Origin: Lacisediminimonas profundi
GTDB lineage: Bacteria > Pseudomonadota > Gammaproteobacteria > Burkholderiales > Burkholderiaceae_D
Direction of reading: 5' to 3'
Assembly: GCF_008831265.1 (NCBI RefSeq)
Contig: NZ_VTTH01000008.1
Coordinates: 88,480 to 152,479, forward strand
Length of the DNA stretch: 64,000 bases
Shown here: one piece after another, positions 9,766 through 21,156 of the stretch
Numbering within the stretch: the first letter of the stretch is position 1
Layout: each line of letters starts with the position of its first letter
Translations under genes and position numbers: made by a program
Notes under the pieces: model-generated
What the model was told of the DNA's origin: nothing
The model's database searches: none
The model's input: the letters and a program-made list of their open reading frames with translations, nothing else

Positions 9766-11225
9766 TGAATCTCTCTTTTGTCACGATGAACCTGGTGACG
9801 CTGCTGTACCTGATCGCGTCGGTATTCTTCATCCAGGCGCTTAAAGGCCTGTCCCATCCATCCACCGCGCGCCGCGGCAATGCATTCGGCATGAGCGGGA
9901 TGGCCATTGCGACCGTCACCACCATCCTGCTGATGATCAAGCTGAAGACGCAGATGAGCAGTGGCGGCATGGGCATGGGCCTGGTGCTGTTGGGTGTCGT
10001 GGTCGGTGGCGGCATTGGCACCTTCCTGGCAAAGAAGGTCGAAATGACCAAGATGCCGGAACTGGTCGCTGCGATGCACTCGCTGATCGGTCTTGCTGCC
10101 GTTTGTATCGCTGTCGCTGCCGTGTCCGAACCGTGGGCCTTCAGCATTGCGGCAAAAGGACAGCCGATCCCGTTCGGCAACAGGCTGGAACTGTTCATCG
10201 GCACCTTCGTCGGCGCCATCACGTTCTCGGGTTCGGTGATTGCCTTCGGCAAGCTGGCCGGCAAGTACAAGTTCCGCCTGTTCCAGGGCGCACCGGTCCA
10301 GTTCAAGGGCCAGCATTTCATCAACCTCGCCCTGGCAATCGCGATGGTCGGCTTTGGCCTGATCTTCGTGTTCGCACCGGGTGCCGAGTCGTCCTGGCTG
10401 CCATTCGTGGTGATGACCGCGATCGCGTTCATCCTCGGCGTGCTGATCATCATTCCGATCGGCGGCGCTGACATGCCGGTGGTGGTGTCAATGCTGAACA
10501 GCTATTCCGGGTGGGCCGCTGCGGGCATCGGCTTCTCGCTGAACAATTCGATGCTGATCATTGCAGGCTCGCTGGTCGGTTCTTCCGGCGCGATCCTGTC
10601 CTACATCATGTGCAAGGCGATGAACCGCTCGTTCTTCAACGTGCTGCTGGGCGGCTTTGGCGGCGAGACGGCAACGGCGGCTGCCGGCGCCCAGCAACAG
10701 CGCCCGGTCAAATCCGGTTCTGCCGACGATGCTGCCTTCCTGATGGGCAACGCCGAAACCGTGATCATCGTTCCCGGTTACGGCCTGGCGGTGGCACGTG
10801 CGCAGCACGCCCTGAAGGAGCTGACCGAAAAGCTGACCCACAAGGGCGTGATCGTGAAGTACGCGATCCACCCGGTCGCGGGACGCATGCCCGGCCACAT
10901 GAACGTGTTGCTGGCCGAAGCCGAAGTGCCGTACGACCAGGTGTTCGAGATGGAAGACATCAACAGCGAGTTCGGCCAGGCCGACGTGGTGCTGGTGCTG
11001 GGCGCCAACGACGTGGTCAACCCGGCTGCCAAGGATCCGAAATCGCCGATCGCCGGCATGCCGATCCTGGAGGCGTACAGGGCCAAGACGGTCATCGTCA
11101 ACAAGCGTTCGATGGCGGCGGGTTATGCCGGCCTCGACAACGAACTGTTCTACATGGACAAGACGATGATGGTGTTTGGCGATGCCAAGAAAGTGATCGA
11201 GGACATGGTGAAGGCGGTCGAATAG
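9765..11225 (+). CDS. pntB: NAD(P) transhydrogenase subunit beta
   Basis: A 486-aa subunit combining the proton-channel membrane domain (about residues 1-275, roughly nine helices) with the NADP(H)-binding domain III (about 300-486). Domain III carries the G-Y-G-L-A-V-A-R-A-Q nucleotide motif, the H-P-V-A-G-R-M-P-G-H-M-N-V-L-L segment and V-L-G-A-N-D-V-V-N-P. Last gene of the operon, overlapped with pntAB and followed by a strong terminator. Confidence 0.98.
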   Translation: MNLSFVTMNLVTLLYLIASVFFIQALKGLSHPSTARRGNAFGMSGMAIATVTTILLMIKLKTQMSSGGMGMGLVLLGVVVGGGIGTFLAKKVEMTKMPELVAAMHSLIGLAAVCIAVAAVSEPWAFSIAAKGQPIPFGNRLELFIGTFVGAITFSGSVIAFGKLAGKYKFRLFQGAPVQFKGQHFINLALAIAMVGFGLIFVFAPGAESSWLPFVVMTAIAFILGVLIIIPIGGADMPVVVSMLNSYSGWAAAGIGFSLNNSMLIIAGSLVGSSGAILSYIMCKAMNRSFFNVLLGGFGGETATAAAGAQQQRPVKSGSADDAAFLMGNAETVIIVPGYGLAVARAQHALKELTEKLTHKGVIVKYAIHPVAGRMPGHMNVLLAEAEVPYDQVFEMEDINSEFGQADVVLVLGANDVVNPAAKDPKSPIAGMPILEAYRAKTVIVNKRSMAAGYAGLDNELFYMDKTMMVFGDAKKVIEDMVKAVE

Positions 11226-11242
11226 ATCCGCATGCGGCATGC

Positions 11243-11272
11243 AAAAAGGGCGGCCTCGGCCGCCCTTTTTTA
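11243..11272. terminator. Terminator of the pnt operon
   Basis: A 13-base perfect stem AAAAAGGGCGGCC / GGCCGCCCTTTTT (11243-11255 and 11258-11270) with a two-base loop and flanking A5/T5 tracts. It lies between convergent pntB and the ubiH-like gene and can act both ways. Confidence 0.92.
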
Positions 11273-11298
11273 TTCCACCCGGCGTTGATCCTTGGCCG

Positions 11299-12447
11299 TC
11301 AGCGCCACCCGAACATCATCTGCCCGGCCAGCAAGCGCTTGGCCGGTCGTATGGCATCGATCAGTCCCAGCCCCACGCCCAGCATGGCCTGCGATCCGCT
11401 GCCATCGGCTGCGCCGGCAAACAGGCGCGCCATCGCATCTGTCAGCCTGATCGTCAGGCCGCGATCGGATTTGCGCATGGCCGAGAATCGGGCCAGGGCG
11501 TCGGGGGCAGTGTCGGAGGCAAGGTCACGCGCCAGCAATTCCGCCAGTACGGTCGCATCACGCAGGCCGAGATTGAGCCCTTGGCCGGCGACCGGATGCA
11601 AGGTTTGCGCGGCATTGCCGATGGCGACGCAGCGCTGCGTCTGAAGCGGGTGCGCATTCAGGCCGAGCGGGAACGGGTGGCGCGCACTGGCGCTCACGAA
11701 TCGTCCGACGCGTTCGCCAAATGTTTTCTGCAACTCGGCCAGGAATTCATCGTCCTTGCACGCCATCAGCATCTGCGCCCGATCCGGCCCGACACACCAG
11801 ACCAGGGCATAACCCTGCTCTTGCGGCAGCAGCGCCAGCGGGCCTTCTTCCGTGAACCGTTCATAAGCCCGCCCGTCCTGCGGTGCAGAAACGCGCACAT
11901 GGCTGATGATGGCGGTCTGGCCGTAGTCGCGGTGCACCGGCCGGTCAGCCTGCGCGCCGAACAAGCCGCCCTCGGCCTGTACCAGGATTCGCGATGACAG
12001 CACCTGGCCGTTGTCGAGGCTGATGCTCACCTCGTCCGCCGCCTCTGCCGTATTGATGACGGTGAGGGGGCGCCGGACCGTGACGCCGGCTTGTGCCACG
12101 CTGCCCGCGAGGCGCTCGACCAGCTTGCCGTAGCGGCAGACATAACCGAGCTCGGGTACCCCGAACTCACTGCTGCGCAGCAGCGCGCGCCCGAAGTGCC
12201 CGCGGCGCGATACGTGTATTTCCCGGATCGGGTCGTGCGCAACAGGCCATGCTCCGATCTGTTCCAGTACCTGACGGCTGCCATAGGAAAGGGCAATGGT
12301 GCGCGGATCGGCGACCGATGCCGCCAGCGTTTTGCCATCGATCAGGGCTATTCGTGCAGGTTCCACGCCGCGGCGCGCCAGCAAGGCAGCAAGCGCCAGG
12401 CCGACCGGGCCGGCGCCGCAGATCGTTATGTCGAAATCAGTTGGCAT
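11299..12447 (-). CDS. UbiH/VisC-family FAD monooxygenase (ubiquinone synthesis)
   Basis: A flavin-dependent ring hydroxylase of ubiquinone biosynthesis. The N-terminal FAD fold has C-G-A-G-P-V-G-L-A-L-A, and the family motif G-N-A-A-Q-T-L-H-P-V-A-G-Q-G-L-N-L-G-L lies in the C-terminal third. D-P-R-T-I-A-L-S is the UbiH/UbiF-type D-x-R motif. The start is uncertain: ATG at 12447 gives a normal N-terminus, while a TTG at 12465 overlaps the pepP stop (TTGA) and would add six residues; neither has a clear ribosome site. It follows pepP on the same strand. UbiH, UbiF and UbiM paralogues cannot be told apart from this sequence alone. Confidence 0.88.
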   Translation of the reverse strand: MPTDFDITICGAGPVGLALAALLARRGVEPARIALIDGKTLAASVADPRTIALSYGSRQVLEQIGAWPVAHDPIREIHVSRRGHFGRALLRSSEFGVPELGYVCRYGKLVERLAGSVAQAGVTVRRPLTVINTAEAADEVSISLDNGQVLSSRILVQAEGGLFGAQADRPVHRDYGQTAIISHVRVSAPQDGRAYERFTEEGPLALLPQEQGYALVWCVGPDRAQMLMACKDDEFLAELQKTFGERVGRFVSASARHPFPLGLNAHPLQTQRCVAIGNAAQTLHPVAGQGLNLGLRDATVLAELLARDLASDTAPDALARFSAMRKSDRGLTIRLTDAMARLFAGAADGSGSQAMLGVGLGLIDAIRPAKRLLAGQMMFGWR

Positions 12448-12461
12448 CGGGTGGTCAATAC

Positions 12462-13802
<1,341 letters not shown>

Positions 13803-13803
13803 T

Positions 13804-14517
13804 TCAGCTCCTTGGGGAGTAGGGTGCATTCAGCTGGTCCAGCCGTTCGGCGGTGCCGACATCGGTCCAGTCGCCGCGATAGACTTCTCCGCCGACCTGG
13901 CCGCGAGCGGCATATTCGCGCAGCAGCGGCGCCAGCTTCGCCGTATCGCCTGCCTGCACGCTGTCGAACATCGAGGGCCGATAGACGGCGATGCCGGAAA
14001 ACGTATAGCGTGGCTCGCCTTCGTTGGTGACCGAAAAATTGTTCAGGGCAAAGTCGCCCTGTGGATGGTGCGCCGGATTCTTGACCAGGTACAGCCAGGC
14101 GACGTCGCGCTTGTCGATCGCATGCGGGTTTCCCCACAGGTCATTGTCCTTGAGCGTGTCGCTGACTTGCGAGAAATCGAAATGCGGGCAGTAGACGTCG
14201 GCGGCGATCGCGACAAACGGTTCCACGCCCAGCAATGGTCGGGCAAGGGCGACGCCGCCCGCCGTTTCCAGCGCAGTGCCTTCCCGAGAGTACGCGATGC
14301 TGGCGCCGAATGCCGAGCCGTCTCCCAGCGCCTGCTCGATCATGTCGCCGAGGTGCGCATGGTTGATGACGATCTCGGTAATGCCCGCCCGCACCAGGTT
14401 GAGAATGTGCCACACGATCAGCGGCCTGCCGCGCACCTTCAGTAGCGGCTTGGGGCAATCGTCCGTGAGCGGACGCATGCGCTCGCCGCGGCCGGCAGCG
14501 AAGATCATTGCTTTCAT
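13804..14517 (-). CDS. murU: N-acetylmuramate alpha-1-phosphate uridylyltransferase MurU
   Basis: A 237-aa nucleotidyltransferase of cell-wall recycling that converts MurNAc-1-phosphate to UDP-MurNAc, bypassing de novo synthesis. The sugar-nucleotidyltransferase signature F-A-A-G-R-G-E-R-M-R-P-L-T occupies residues 6-18, followed by K-P-L-L-K-V-R-G-R-P-L-I and the metal-binding A-A-D-V-Y aspartate near residue 100. It directly follows the AmgK-type kinase gene (8-bp gap), which supplies its substrate in the known Pseudomonas pathway. That pairing strengthens the assignment over a generic mannose-1-phosphate guanylyltransferase. Confidence 0.93.
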   Translation of the reverse strand: MKAMIFAAGRGERMRPLTDDCPKPLLKVRGRPLIVWHILNLVRAGITEIVINHAHLGDMIEQALGDGSAFGASIAYSREGTALETAGGVALARPLLGVEPFVAIAADVYCPHFDFSQVSDTLKDNDLWGNPHAIDKRDVAWLYLVKNPAHHPQGDFALNNFSVTNEGEPRYTFSGIAVYRPSMFDSVQAGDTAKLAPLLREYAARGQVGGEVYRGDWTDVGTAERLDQLNAPYSPRS

Positions 14518-14525
14518 CGGCTGGC

Positions 14526-15551
14526 CTAGAAGGTGTATCCGACCGAGGGCGCCTTGTCTTCCAGCGCGTCGAGCAGGCGGATCAGTGGTGCCAGTTCGCG
14601 ATAGCGTCCTGCTGCCCGCCGCGTGTATTCCAGCACCAGCGGCATGTCGTTCAGGTAAGCCGGCTTGCCGTCGCGGTGATATAGCCGGGCAAAGATGCCA
14701 AGCACCTTGAGATGCCGCTGCAGTCCCATGTATTCGAAGTCGCGGTAGAACGCGTCGACATCGTGGCTGACCGGCAGGCCGGCGCGGCGCGCGCGCTCCC
14801 AGTACCGGATCGCCCAGTCGAGCACCATTTCCTCATCCCACTGGATGTAGGCGTCGCGCAGCAGCGATACCAGGTCGTAAGTGATCGGCCCGTAGACGGC
14901 ATCCTGGAAGTCCAGAATGCCGGGGTTGCCCTTGGGCAGCACCATCAGGTTGCGGGAATGGAAATCCCGGTGCACATACACTTGCGGCTGGGCCAGGTTG
15001 TTGGCCAGCAGCGCATCGAACACCTTGTTCAGGTCGGCAGTCTGCTGGTCGCTCAGGGCCAGGCCGATGTGCTTGCCGATATACCAATCGGGAAACAACA
15101 TCAGTTCCCGCAGCAGCAGCGCGCGGTCGTATTCGGGCAGCACGCCGGGCTTGCTCTGCACCTGCATCAGCACCAGCGCGTCGATCGCATCCATGTACAG
15201 CTTGTGGGCGGTGTCGATATTGAGCTGGTGGAGATAGGTGGTGGACCCGAGGTCCGACAGCAGCAGGAAGCCCTGGGGGACGTCGGCGGCGATGATCGCC
15301 GGCACAGATACCCCGGTCTTGCCGAACACGTCGGCAACATGGATGAATGGCCGCACGTCTTCCTGCGGCGGCGGCGCGTCCATCACGATATAGGTAAGTC
15401 CGTCGTCGCCGTCGGCACGGAAGTAACGGCGGAAACTGGCGTCCGAGGACGCTGGCCGGATGCTGCCGGCGTCAATTGCGGGGGCCTGCAGGGTGGCCAG
15501 CCATTGCTGGAGCGCCACCAGGCGTTGATCTGAAGTGGAATCGGAGGGCAT
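14526..15551 (-). CDS. amgK: N-acetylmuramate/N-acetylglucosamine anomeric kinase AmgK
   Basis: A 341-aa kinase of the aminoglycoside-phosphotransferase fold that phosphorylates MurNAc and GlcNAc at C1. The catalytic loop is V-H-R-D-F-H-S-R-N-L (around residue 194), and the metal-binding segment is I-L-D-F-Q-D-A-V-Y-G-P. The N-terminal lobe contains S-S-D-A-S-F-R-R-Y-F, typical of AmgK. It is the first gene of amgK-murU-pepP-ubiH and is divergent from lptD, the same arrangement seen in several proteobacteria. Product feeds MurU and thus peptidoglycan recycling. Confidence 0.92.
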   Translation of the reverse strand: MPSDSTSDQRLVALQQWLATLQAPAIDAGSIRPASSDASFRRYFRADGDDGLTYIVMDAPPPQEDVRPFIHVADVFGKTGVSVPAIIAADVPQGFLLLSDLGSTTYLHQLNIDTAHKLYMDAIDALVLMQVQSKPGVLPEYDRALLLRELMLFPDWYIGKHIGLALSDQQTADLNKVFDALLANNLAQPQVYVHRDFHSRNLMVLPKGNPGILDFQDAVYGPITYDLVSLLRDAYIQWDEEMVLDWAIRYWERARRAGLPVSHDVDAFYRDFEYMGLQRHLKVLGIFARLYHRDGKPAYLNDMPLVLEYTRRAAGRYRELAPLIRLLDALEDKAPSVGYTF

Positions 15552-15629
15552 GGCGAAGGGAGGAGGTGCGTTTGAGCTGCGTTTGATTGGCGATGAGTTA
15601 GTGCGATGAGTTAGCGCGTTGAGTTCCCC

Positions 15630-15635
15630 TATAAT
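15630..15635 (+). promoter_or_regulatory. Likely -10 element of the lptD operon promoter
   Basis: A consensus TATAAT lies 54 bp upstream of lptD, in the divergent amgK-lptD space. No good -35 is spaced at 17 bp; the region before it carries short repeats of GATGAGTTAG[TC]GC, so an activator or alternative sigma input is possible. Confidence 0.45.
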
Positions 15636-15688
15636 ACGGGATTCACCCTGAAAAATCGTCCCTACATGGTACGCCTTCCGCCCGCTAC

Positions 15689-17872
15689 ATGACCCTGCGC
15701 AGACGATTTACCCGAACCAGCCGGCTGGTGCATGCCTTGACGGTTGCGCTGTCGGCGGCCGCCATGGCGGACGGGGCGCTGGCACAGGGGGGGCCGAAAC
15801 CGGCTCGCCCGGACGAGAGCGACGCCCCGACCACGGTGGACGCCGAGCGGCTCTCCGGGCGCCCTGATCGCGAGATCAGCCTGGAGCGCGATGTCGAAAT
15901 CCAGCGCGGCAGCATGACGCTCAATGCCGACCGGGCCGATTTCGACATCGTTGACGACCGCGTGCGCGCGACCGGCAATGTCCGCCTGCGCAATTTCGGC
16001 GACCGCTACACTGGTGAGGAACTCAACCTGAAGCTGGACACGGGCGAGGGCTACGTCGTCCATCCGACTTACCGGCTGGAGAACAACAACGCCCAGGGCA
16101 GCGCCGAACGCCTCGAGTTCGAGTCGCGTGACCGCGCCGTGATCGAACAGGGCAACTACAGCACCTGCGAGGGGCCGGATCCCGACTGGCAACTGCGTGC
16201 CGGGAAGCTGACGCTGGATCGTGAGCGCGACATCGGGACCGCCAGGAACGCGGTCGTGATCTTCAAGGGCGTTCCGCTGCTGGCCTCGCCCTACCTGTCG
16301 TTCCCGATGACGTCCGAACGCAAGTCCGGCCTGCTGCCGCCGAGCTTCGGCACCAGCAGCCGCGGCGGCCTGCAGATCCAGATGCCTTATTACTGGAACA
16401 TCGCGCCCAATCGGGACCTGACGCTGTACCCGCGCATCATTGCGCAGCGCGGCTTCCAGATGGGGGCGCAGGCGCGTTATCTCGGCCAGACATATTCCGG
16501 CCAGACCCGATTCGAAGGGATGCTGGACGACCAGCTTGCCGGCCGCAGTCGTTACGCGATTTCATCCGTGCATTCCCAGCAGTTGACCCCGCAACTGGCA
16601 CTCAGTACCAACATCAACGCGGCGTCGGACGGCAATTATCCCAACGACTTCACCAATACGATCACGACGTCGACACAGCGCATCCTGTTGCGCGACGCCA
16701 GCCTGGGCTATGCCGGCGCCGGCTGGACAGCGTACGCCCGCGCCAGCGGTTACCAGGTGTTGCAGGACCCGCTATCGCCTATCGTCAAGCCTTACGAACG
16801 GCTGCCACAGGTCGGACTGGTCGCATCCAGGGTCGACGTCAAGGGCTTCGACCTGGGGTTCGACTCGGAACTCACCAGGTTTGCGCATCCGACATTCGTG
16901 CAGGGCACCAGGATGGTGGTGAATCCGCGGGTATCCTATCCGCTGATCTACCCGGGATTTTTTGTTACGCCGAGCGCTTCGGTGCATGCGACCAGCTATA
17001 ACCTGACCAACCAGGCAGCAGGCCTGCCGACCACATTCAACCGGGTGCTGCCAACGCTGTCGGTAGACAGCGGCGTGGTGTTCGAGCGGCAGACGGCGCT
17101 CATGGGCCGGACGCTGACCCAGACGCTCGAGCCGCGCCTGTACTACGTGTACACGCCCTACAAGGACCAGAGCCAGTTCCCGATCTTCGACACCGCGCTG
17201 GCCGACTTCAACTACACGCAGATGTTTCGCGAAAACCGTTTCAGCGGCCATGATCGTATCAGTGACGCCAATCAGCTTACTGCTGCAGTGTCGAGCCGTT
17301 TCATCGAAGAGAGCGGCGTCGAGCGGATGAACGTCGCCCTGGCGCAGCGCTTTTATTTCAACGATCAAAGGGTGATCGGCGGGCTGCAGTCCGAGACAAA
17401 ATCCGACATACTGCTGCTCGGGTATGGGCAGGTGTCTTCCACGGTGGCGGTGGACAGCACTTTCCAATACAGCCAGAGCCTGCATTCCTGGCAACGCACC
17501 AGCTTCGGCGTGCGCTGGCGTCCTGGCGCCAATCGGGTGCTGAACGTGCAGTACCGGCGCGACCAGACCACGCCTTTGCGGCTGTTCGACATTTCGGCGC
17601 AGTGGCCGCTGACCAACCGGCTGTACGGCGTGGGCCGGCTGAATTACTCGCTGCAAGAGAACCGCCTGGCAGAAAGCGTAGCCGGCATCGAATACAAGGC
17701 GGACTGCTGGATCTTCCGTCTGGTGGCACAGCGGATACCGACCGGCACCGGTGTGTCCACATCCACCATCTTCCTGCAGCTGGAACTGAACGGCTTGTCG
17801 AAAATCGGCTCGAATCCATTGCAGATCCTGCGTACCAACGTCCCAGGTTACCAGTCGCTTACCTCGCCCTAG
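15689..17872 (+). CDS. lptD: LPS-assembly protein LptD
   Basis: A 727-aa outer-membrane beta-barrel that with LptE inserts lipopolysaccharide into the outer leaflet. Residues 1-32 form a signal peptide (A-L-A-Q). The periplasmic OstA/LptA-like domain (about 48-170) contains S-L-E-R-D-V-E-I-Q-R-G-S and D-R-A-D-F-D; the barrel follows. Only two cysteines are present: C160 (Y-S-T-C-E-G) and C673 (K-A-D-C-W). E. coli LptD has four, so here a single inter-domain disulfide is implied. Operon lptD-surA-pdxA-rsmA follows, the usual outer-membrane biogenesis cluster. Confidence 0.97.
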   Translation: MTLRRRFTRTSRLVHALTVALSAAAMADGALAQGGPKPARPDESDAPTTVDAERLSGRPDREISLERDVEIQRGSMTLNADRADFDIVDDRVRATGNVRLRNFGDRYTGEELNLKLDTGEGYVVHPTYRLENNNAQGSAERLEFESRDRAVIEQGNYSTCEGPDPDWQLRAGKLTLDRERDIGTARNAVVIFKGVPLLASPYLSFPMTSERKSGLLPPSFGTSSRGGLQIQMPYYWNIAPNRDLTLYPRIIAQRGFQMGAQARYLGQTYSGQTRFEGMLDDQLAGRSRYAISSVHSQQLTPQLALSTNINAASDGNYPNDFTNTITTSTQRILLRDASLGYAGAGWTAYARASGYQVLQDPLSPIVKPYERLPQVGLVASRVDVKGFDLGFDSELTRFAHPTFVQGTRMVVNPRVSYPLIYPGFFVTPSASVHATSYNLTNQAAGLPTTFNRVLPTLSVDSGVVFERQTALMGRTLTQTLEPRLYYVYTPYKDQSQFPIFDTALADFNYTQMFRENRFSGHDRISDANQLTAAVSSRFIEESGVERMNVALAQRFYFNDQRVIGGLQSETKSDILLLGYGQVSSTVAVDSTFQYSQSLHSWQRTSFGVRWRPGANRVLNVQYRRDQTTPLRLFDISAQWPLTNRLYGVGRLNYSLQENRLAESVAGIEYKADCWIFRLVAQRIPTGTGVSTSTIFLQLELNGLSKIGSNPLQILRTNVPGYQSLTSP

Positions 17873-17890
17873 GCATAACGAGAAACGAAC

Positions 17891-19306
17891 ATGAAACAAC
17901 AGTCATCTTCTGCAACCGCAATTCGTCGATCGCCACGCCAGCCCCGGCGCGCGCCTGGCGGCTGGCTGTTGGCCGCCGCCGCCATCCTTGCGCTGCCGGC
18001 GGTCCATGCCCAGACACAAGGCCCGGCAGCAGCGCCCGCCCGGCAAAATGTGCAAGCGGTCGATTCCATCGTTGCGGTCGTGAACAACGAAGTGATCACC
18101 AACCGTGAACTGGAAGACCGTATCAAGATGGTCGAGGCGCGCATGCGCAGCCAGAACGTGGCGATGCCGCCGCGTGCCGAATTCCGCAAGCAGTTGCTGG
18201 AGCGGCTGATCGTTGACCGGGCCCAGATGCAGCTGGCGAAGGAGTCCGGCATACGGGTGGACGACCAGATGCTGGACCGGGCGGTCGCCGGCATTGCAGA
18301 GCAGAACAAGATGAACATGCAGGAGTTCCGCAACCAGCTGGAACGTGACGGCATGAGCTTCGCCCGTTTCAGGGAGGATATCCGCGAGGAGATCACCCTG
18401 CAGCGGCTGCGCGAGCGGGAAGTCGACAGCAAGATCCAGATTTCCGAATCCGAGATCGACAATTTCATGGCCGAGAGCCCGGCCACCGCCGAACCGACCG
18501 AACTGAACATTGCACAAATCCTGATCCGGATTCCTGAAAACGCATCGCCGGAGCAAATCAGCCAGCGCCGGGAACGTGCCGAGCAGGCTGTGCAACAATT
18601 GAAAGGCGGCGCTGACTTTGCCAAGGTCGCCGCCACATTTTCGGACTCGGCCGATGCATTGCGCGGCGGCGAGATCGGCTGGCGCACGCCGGATCGCCTG
18701 CCTGAATTGTTCGTCGATTCAATGGCCAAGAGCAAGCCGGGTGACATCGCCGCCGTCAAGAGCGCAAATGGCTTCCATATCCTGAAGCTGCTCGGTACCC
18801 GCAAGGCGGAGGCCGGCACCAGCGGCACCAGCGGCGGCAGCGTGCCGGCAGTAGTGCAGACCCGGGCGCGCCATATCCTGATCAAGGTGAACCAGGTCGT
18901 GTCGTCCACCGATGCCCGCCGCAAGCTGGCCGAGGTCAGGGAGCGCCTGGCCAACAAGGCCGCCACCTTTGAAGAGATGGCGCGCCTGTATTCCAACGAC
19001 TCCACCGCGTCCCGCGGCGGCGACCTTGGCTGGGTCTATCCGGGCGACACGGTGCCCGAGTTCGAGCGGGCCATGAATGCATTGCAGCCGGGCGACATCA
19101 GCGAACCGATCGAGTCGCAGTTCGGCTTCCACCTGATCCAGGTGATGGAACGCAAGCGTGATGACGTATCGAAGGAGCGGCAGCGGCAAGCCGCAAGGCA
19201 AGTCCTGCGCGAGCGCAAGGCGGCCGAGGCCCAGGAGGAATGGCTGCGCCAGTTGCGCGACCGTGCCTATGTCGAATACCGCGACGACGCCGACGGCCGG
19301 CGCTGA
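17891..19306 (+). CDS. surA: Periplasmic chaperone and peptidyl-prolyl isomerase SurA
   Basis: A 471-aa outer-membrane protein chaperone. A signal peptide ends near residue 38 (V-H-A-Q). The SurA N-terminal domain begins [14 protein letters not shown], followed by two parvulin domains at about residues 200-305 and 320-420, both with G-G-[ED]-[IL]-G-W cores. A short glycine/serine/threonine spacer (G-T-S-G-T-S-G-G-S) separates them. It starts 18 bp after lptD, whose barrel is a known SurA client in E. coli, and overlaps pdxA by TGATG. Confidence 0.97.
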   Translation: MKQQSSSATAIRRSPRQPRRAPGGWLLAAAAILALPAVHAQTQGPAAAPARQNVQAVDSIVAVVNNEVITNRELEDRIKMVEARMRSQNVAMPPRAEFRKQLLERLIVDRAQMQLAKESGIRVDDQMLDRAVAGIAEQNKMNMQEFRNQLERDGMSFARFREDIREEITLQRLREREVDSKIQISESEIDNFMAESPATAEPTELNIAQILIRIPENASPEQISQRRERAEQAVQQLKGGADFAKVAATFSDSADALRGGEIGWRTPDRLPELFVDSMAKSKPGDIAAVKSANGFHILKLLGTRKAEAGTSGTSGGSVPAVVQTRARHILIKVNQVVSSTDARRKLAEVRERLANKAATFEEMARLYSNDSTASRGGDLGWVYPGDTVPEFERAMNALQPGDISEPIESQFGFHLIQVMERKRDDVSKERQRQAARQVLRERKAAEAQEEWLRQLRDRAYVEYRDDADGRR

Positions 19307-20331
19307 TGGGACGTCCGCGCATCGCAGTCACCTGTGGCGAACCGGCCGGTATCGGACCGGAGATATCCATACGCGCGGCATGGGCCCTGCGTGACAGCGT
19401 CGAATGCGTGCTGATCGGCGATTCTGCGCTGTTGAGCATGACCGCCCACGCAATCGATCCCGAAATCCGGCTGGTAGCACTGTCGTGGCAGGCGGTACGC
19501 AATGACGGCTTGCCGTCATTCGGCGTGGATCGTGTCGCGGTGATCGATTGCCCCCTGAATGCGCTGGTCGTGCCCGGCAAGCTCGATGCCGTCAATGGAT
19601 TGCCGGTGCTGCGCACGCTCGACATGGCGATCGACGGCGGCATGAACAAGCTGTTCGACGCAATCGTGACGGCACCGCTGCAGAAGAGCACGATCAACGA
19701 TGCCGGCGTGCCATTCTCCGGCCACACCGAATACCTGGCTGAAAAAACCGGCACGCCGCGGGTGGTAATGATGCTGGCTGACGGCGCCGGGCCGCATCCG
19801 CTCAGGGTCGCGCTGGCGACCACCCATCTGCCACTTAAAGATGTCGCTGCGGCGATCACCATCGACAGCCTGCTGCAGACCATCTCCATCATCCATCGCG
19901 ACCTGCAAGCGAAGTTCGGATTGGCGCAGCCGCGCATACTGGTGACGGGACTCAATCCGCATGCGGGCGAGGGCGGTTACCTCGGCCGCGAGGAAATCGA
20001 CATCATCGAACCGGCGCTGGCGCGTGCCAAGGCACAGGGCATCGCGGTCGAAGGCCCTTATCCGGCCGACACCCTGTTCCAGCCAAAATACCTCGACCGC
20101 GCCGACTGCGTGCTGGCGATGTATCACGACCAGGGGCTGCCGGTGCTCAAGCACGCCAGCTTCGGCCGCGGCGTCAACATTACACTGGGCCTGCCCCTGA
20201 TCCGCACCTCGGTTGACCACGGCACTGCGCTGGATATCGCCGCTGCCGGAATCGGCCGTGCGGACGTCGGCAGCATGCTGCAGGCAATCAAGGTGGCGGC
20301 AAGCATGGCCGCTGCACAGAAGGCGCAATGA
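19306..20331 (+). CDS. pdxA: 4-hydroxythreonine-4-phosphate dehydrogenase
   Basis: A 341-aa NAD-dependent dehydrogenase of pyridoxal phosphate synthesis. It starts [19 protein letters not shown] with the family G-[ED]-P-A-G-[IV]-G-P-E motif. Metal-binding histidines are in S-G-H-T-E-Y, N-P-H-A-G-E and M-Y-H-D-Q-G-L. The ATG at 19306 overlaps the surA stop; a longer in-frame upstream extension lies within surA and is rejected. It overlaps rsmA by ATGA, so surA, pdxA and rsmA are translationally coupled. Confidence 0.97.
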   Translation: MGRPRIAVTCGEPAGIGPEISIRAAWALRDSVECVLIGDSALLSMTAHAIDPEIRLVALSWQAVRNDGLPSFGVDRVAVIDCPLNALVVPGKLDAVNGLPVLRTLDMAIDGGMNKLFDAIVTAPLQKSTINDAGVPFSGHTEYLAEKTGTPRVVMMLADGAGPHPLRVALATTHLPLKDVAAAITIDSLLQTISIIHRDLQAKFGLAQPRILVTGLNPHAGEGGYLGREEIDIIEPALARAKAQGIAVEGPYPADTLFQPKYLDRADCVLAMYHDQGLPVLKHASFGRGVNITLGLPLIRTSVDHGTALDIAAAGIGRADVGSMLQAIKVAASMAAAQKAQ

Positions 20332-21131
20332 AACACATTCCCCGCAAGCGCTTCGGCCAGAATTTCCTGACCGACAAGACCGTACTGCATGACATCATCA
20401 GTGCGATCGGGCCGCAGCCCGGCGACCTGATGGTGGAGATCGGCCCCGGTCTGGGTGCCATGACCAGCCTGTTGCTGGGCTCGCTTGAACGCCTGCACGT
20501 AGTCGAGCTCGACCGCGACCTGGTCGAACGGCTGTCACGCAAGTTCGACCCGGCCAGGCTGATCGTGCATTCCGGCGACGCGCTGGCCTTTGACTTTCGC
20601 TCGCTGCTGCCGTCCGGCGACGTTCAAGCGCCACCGGGATCCGGTTCGCAGCGCAGCTTGCGCGTGGTCGGGAACCTGCCGTACAACATTTCGTCGCCCC
20701 TGCTGTTCCATCTCGCCGATTTCGCCGACATCGTGGTCGACCAGCATTTCATGCTGCAAAAGGAAGTGGTCGAGCGCATGGTGGCGGAGCCTGGCAGCAA
20801 GGTGTACGGACGCCTGTCCGTGATGCTGCAGTGGCGCTACCAGATGGATATGCTGATGGTGGTGCCGCCGACTGCGTTCGACCCGCCACCGAAGGTTGAA
20901 TCTGCGATCGTGCGCATGATCCCGCTGCGCGAGCCGCTGGCCTGCGACCCGGCCTTGCTGGGCCAAGTGGTGACCAAGGCGTTCTCGCAGCGGCGCAAGG
21001 TCTTGCGCAATTGCCTGTCGGGGATGTTTACGGAAGAGCAGATCAGGGACGCAGGGATCGACCCGCAGGCGCGGCCGGAGACGGTGGCGGTAGAGGGGTT
21101 TGTAGGCTTGGCGAGGATGCTAGGAACTTGA
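20328..21131 (+). CDS. rsmA: 16S rRNA dimethyladenosine transferase RsmA (KsgA)
   Basis: A 267-aa SAM-dependent enzyme that dimethylates A1518 and A1519 of 16S rRNA during 30S maturation. The start [14 protein letters not shown] is diagnostic. SAM motif I is [10 protein letters not shown] (about 37-46), motif IV N-L-P-Y-N-I-S, and the C-terminal domain has the Q-R-R-K-V-L-R-N segment. An insertion rich in S/G ([12 protein letters not shown]) precedes motif IV, a mild length variation. It ends the lptD operon and is followed by an unusual long palindrome. Confidence 0.98.
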   Translation: MKHIPRKRFGQNFLTDKTVLHDIISAIGPQPGDLMVEIGPGLGAMTSLLLGSLERLHVVELDRDLVERLSRKFDPARLIVHSGDALAFDFRSLLPSGDVQAPPGSGSQRSLRVVGNLPYNISSPLLFHLADFADIVVDQHFMLQKEVVERMVAEPGSKVYGRLSVMLQWRYQMDMLMVVPPTAFDPPPKVESAIVRMIPLREPLACDPALLGQVVTKAFSQRRKVLRNCLSGMFTEEQIRDAGIDPQARPETVAVEGFVGLARMLGT

Positions 21132-21156
21132 CTGGTATCCGTTAAATGGGGTGACT

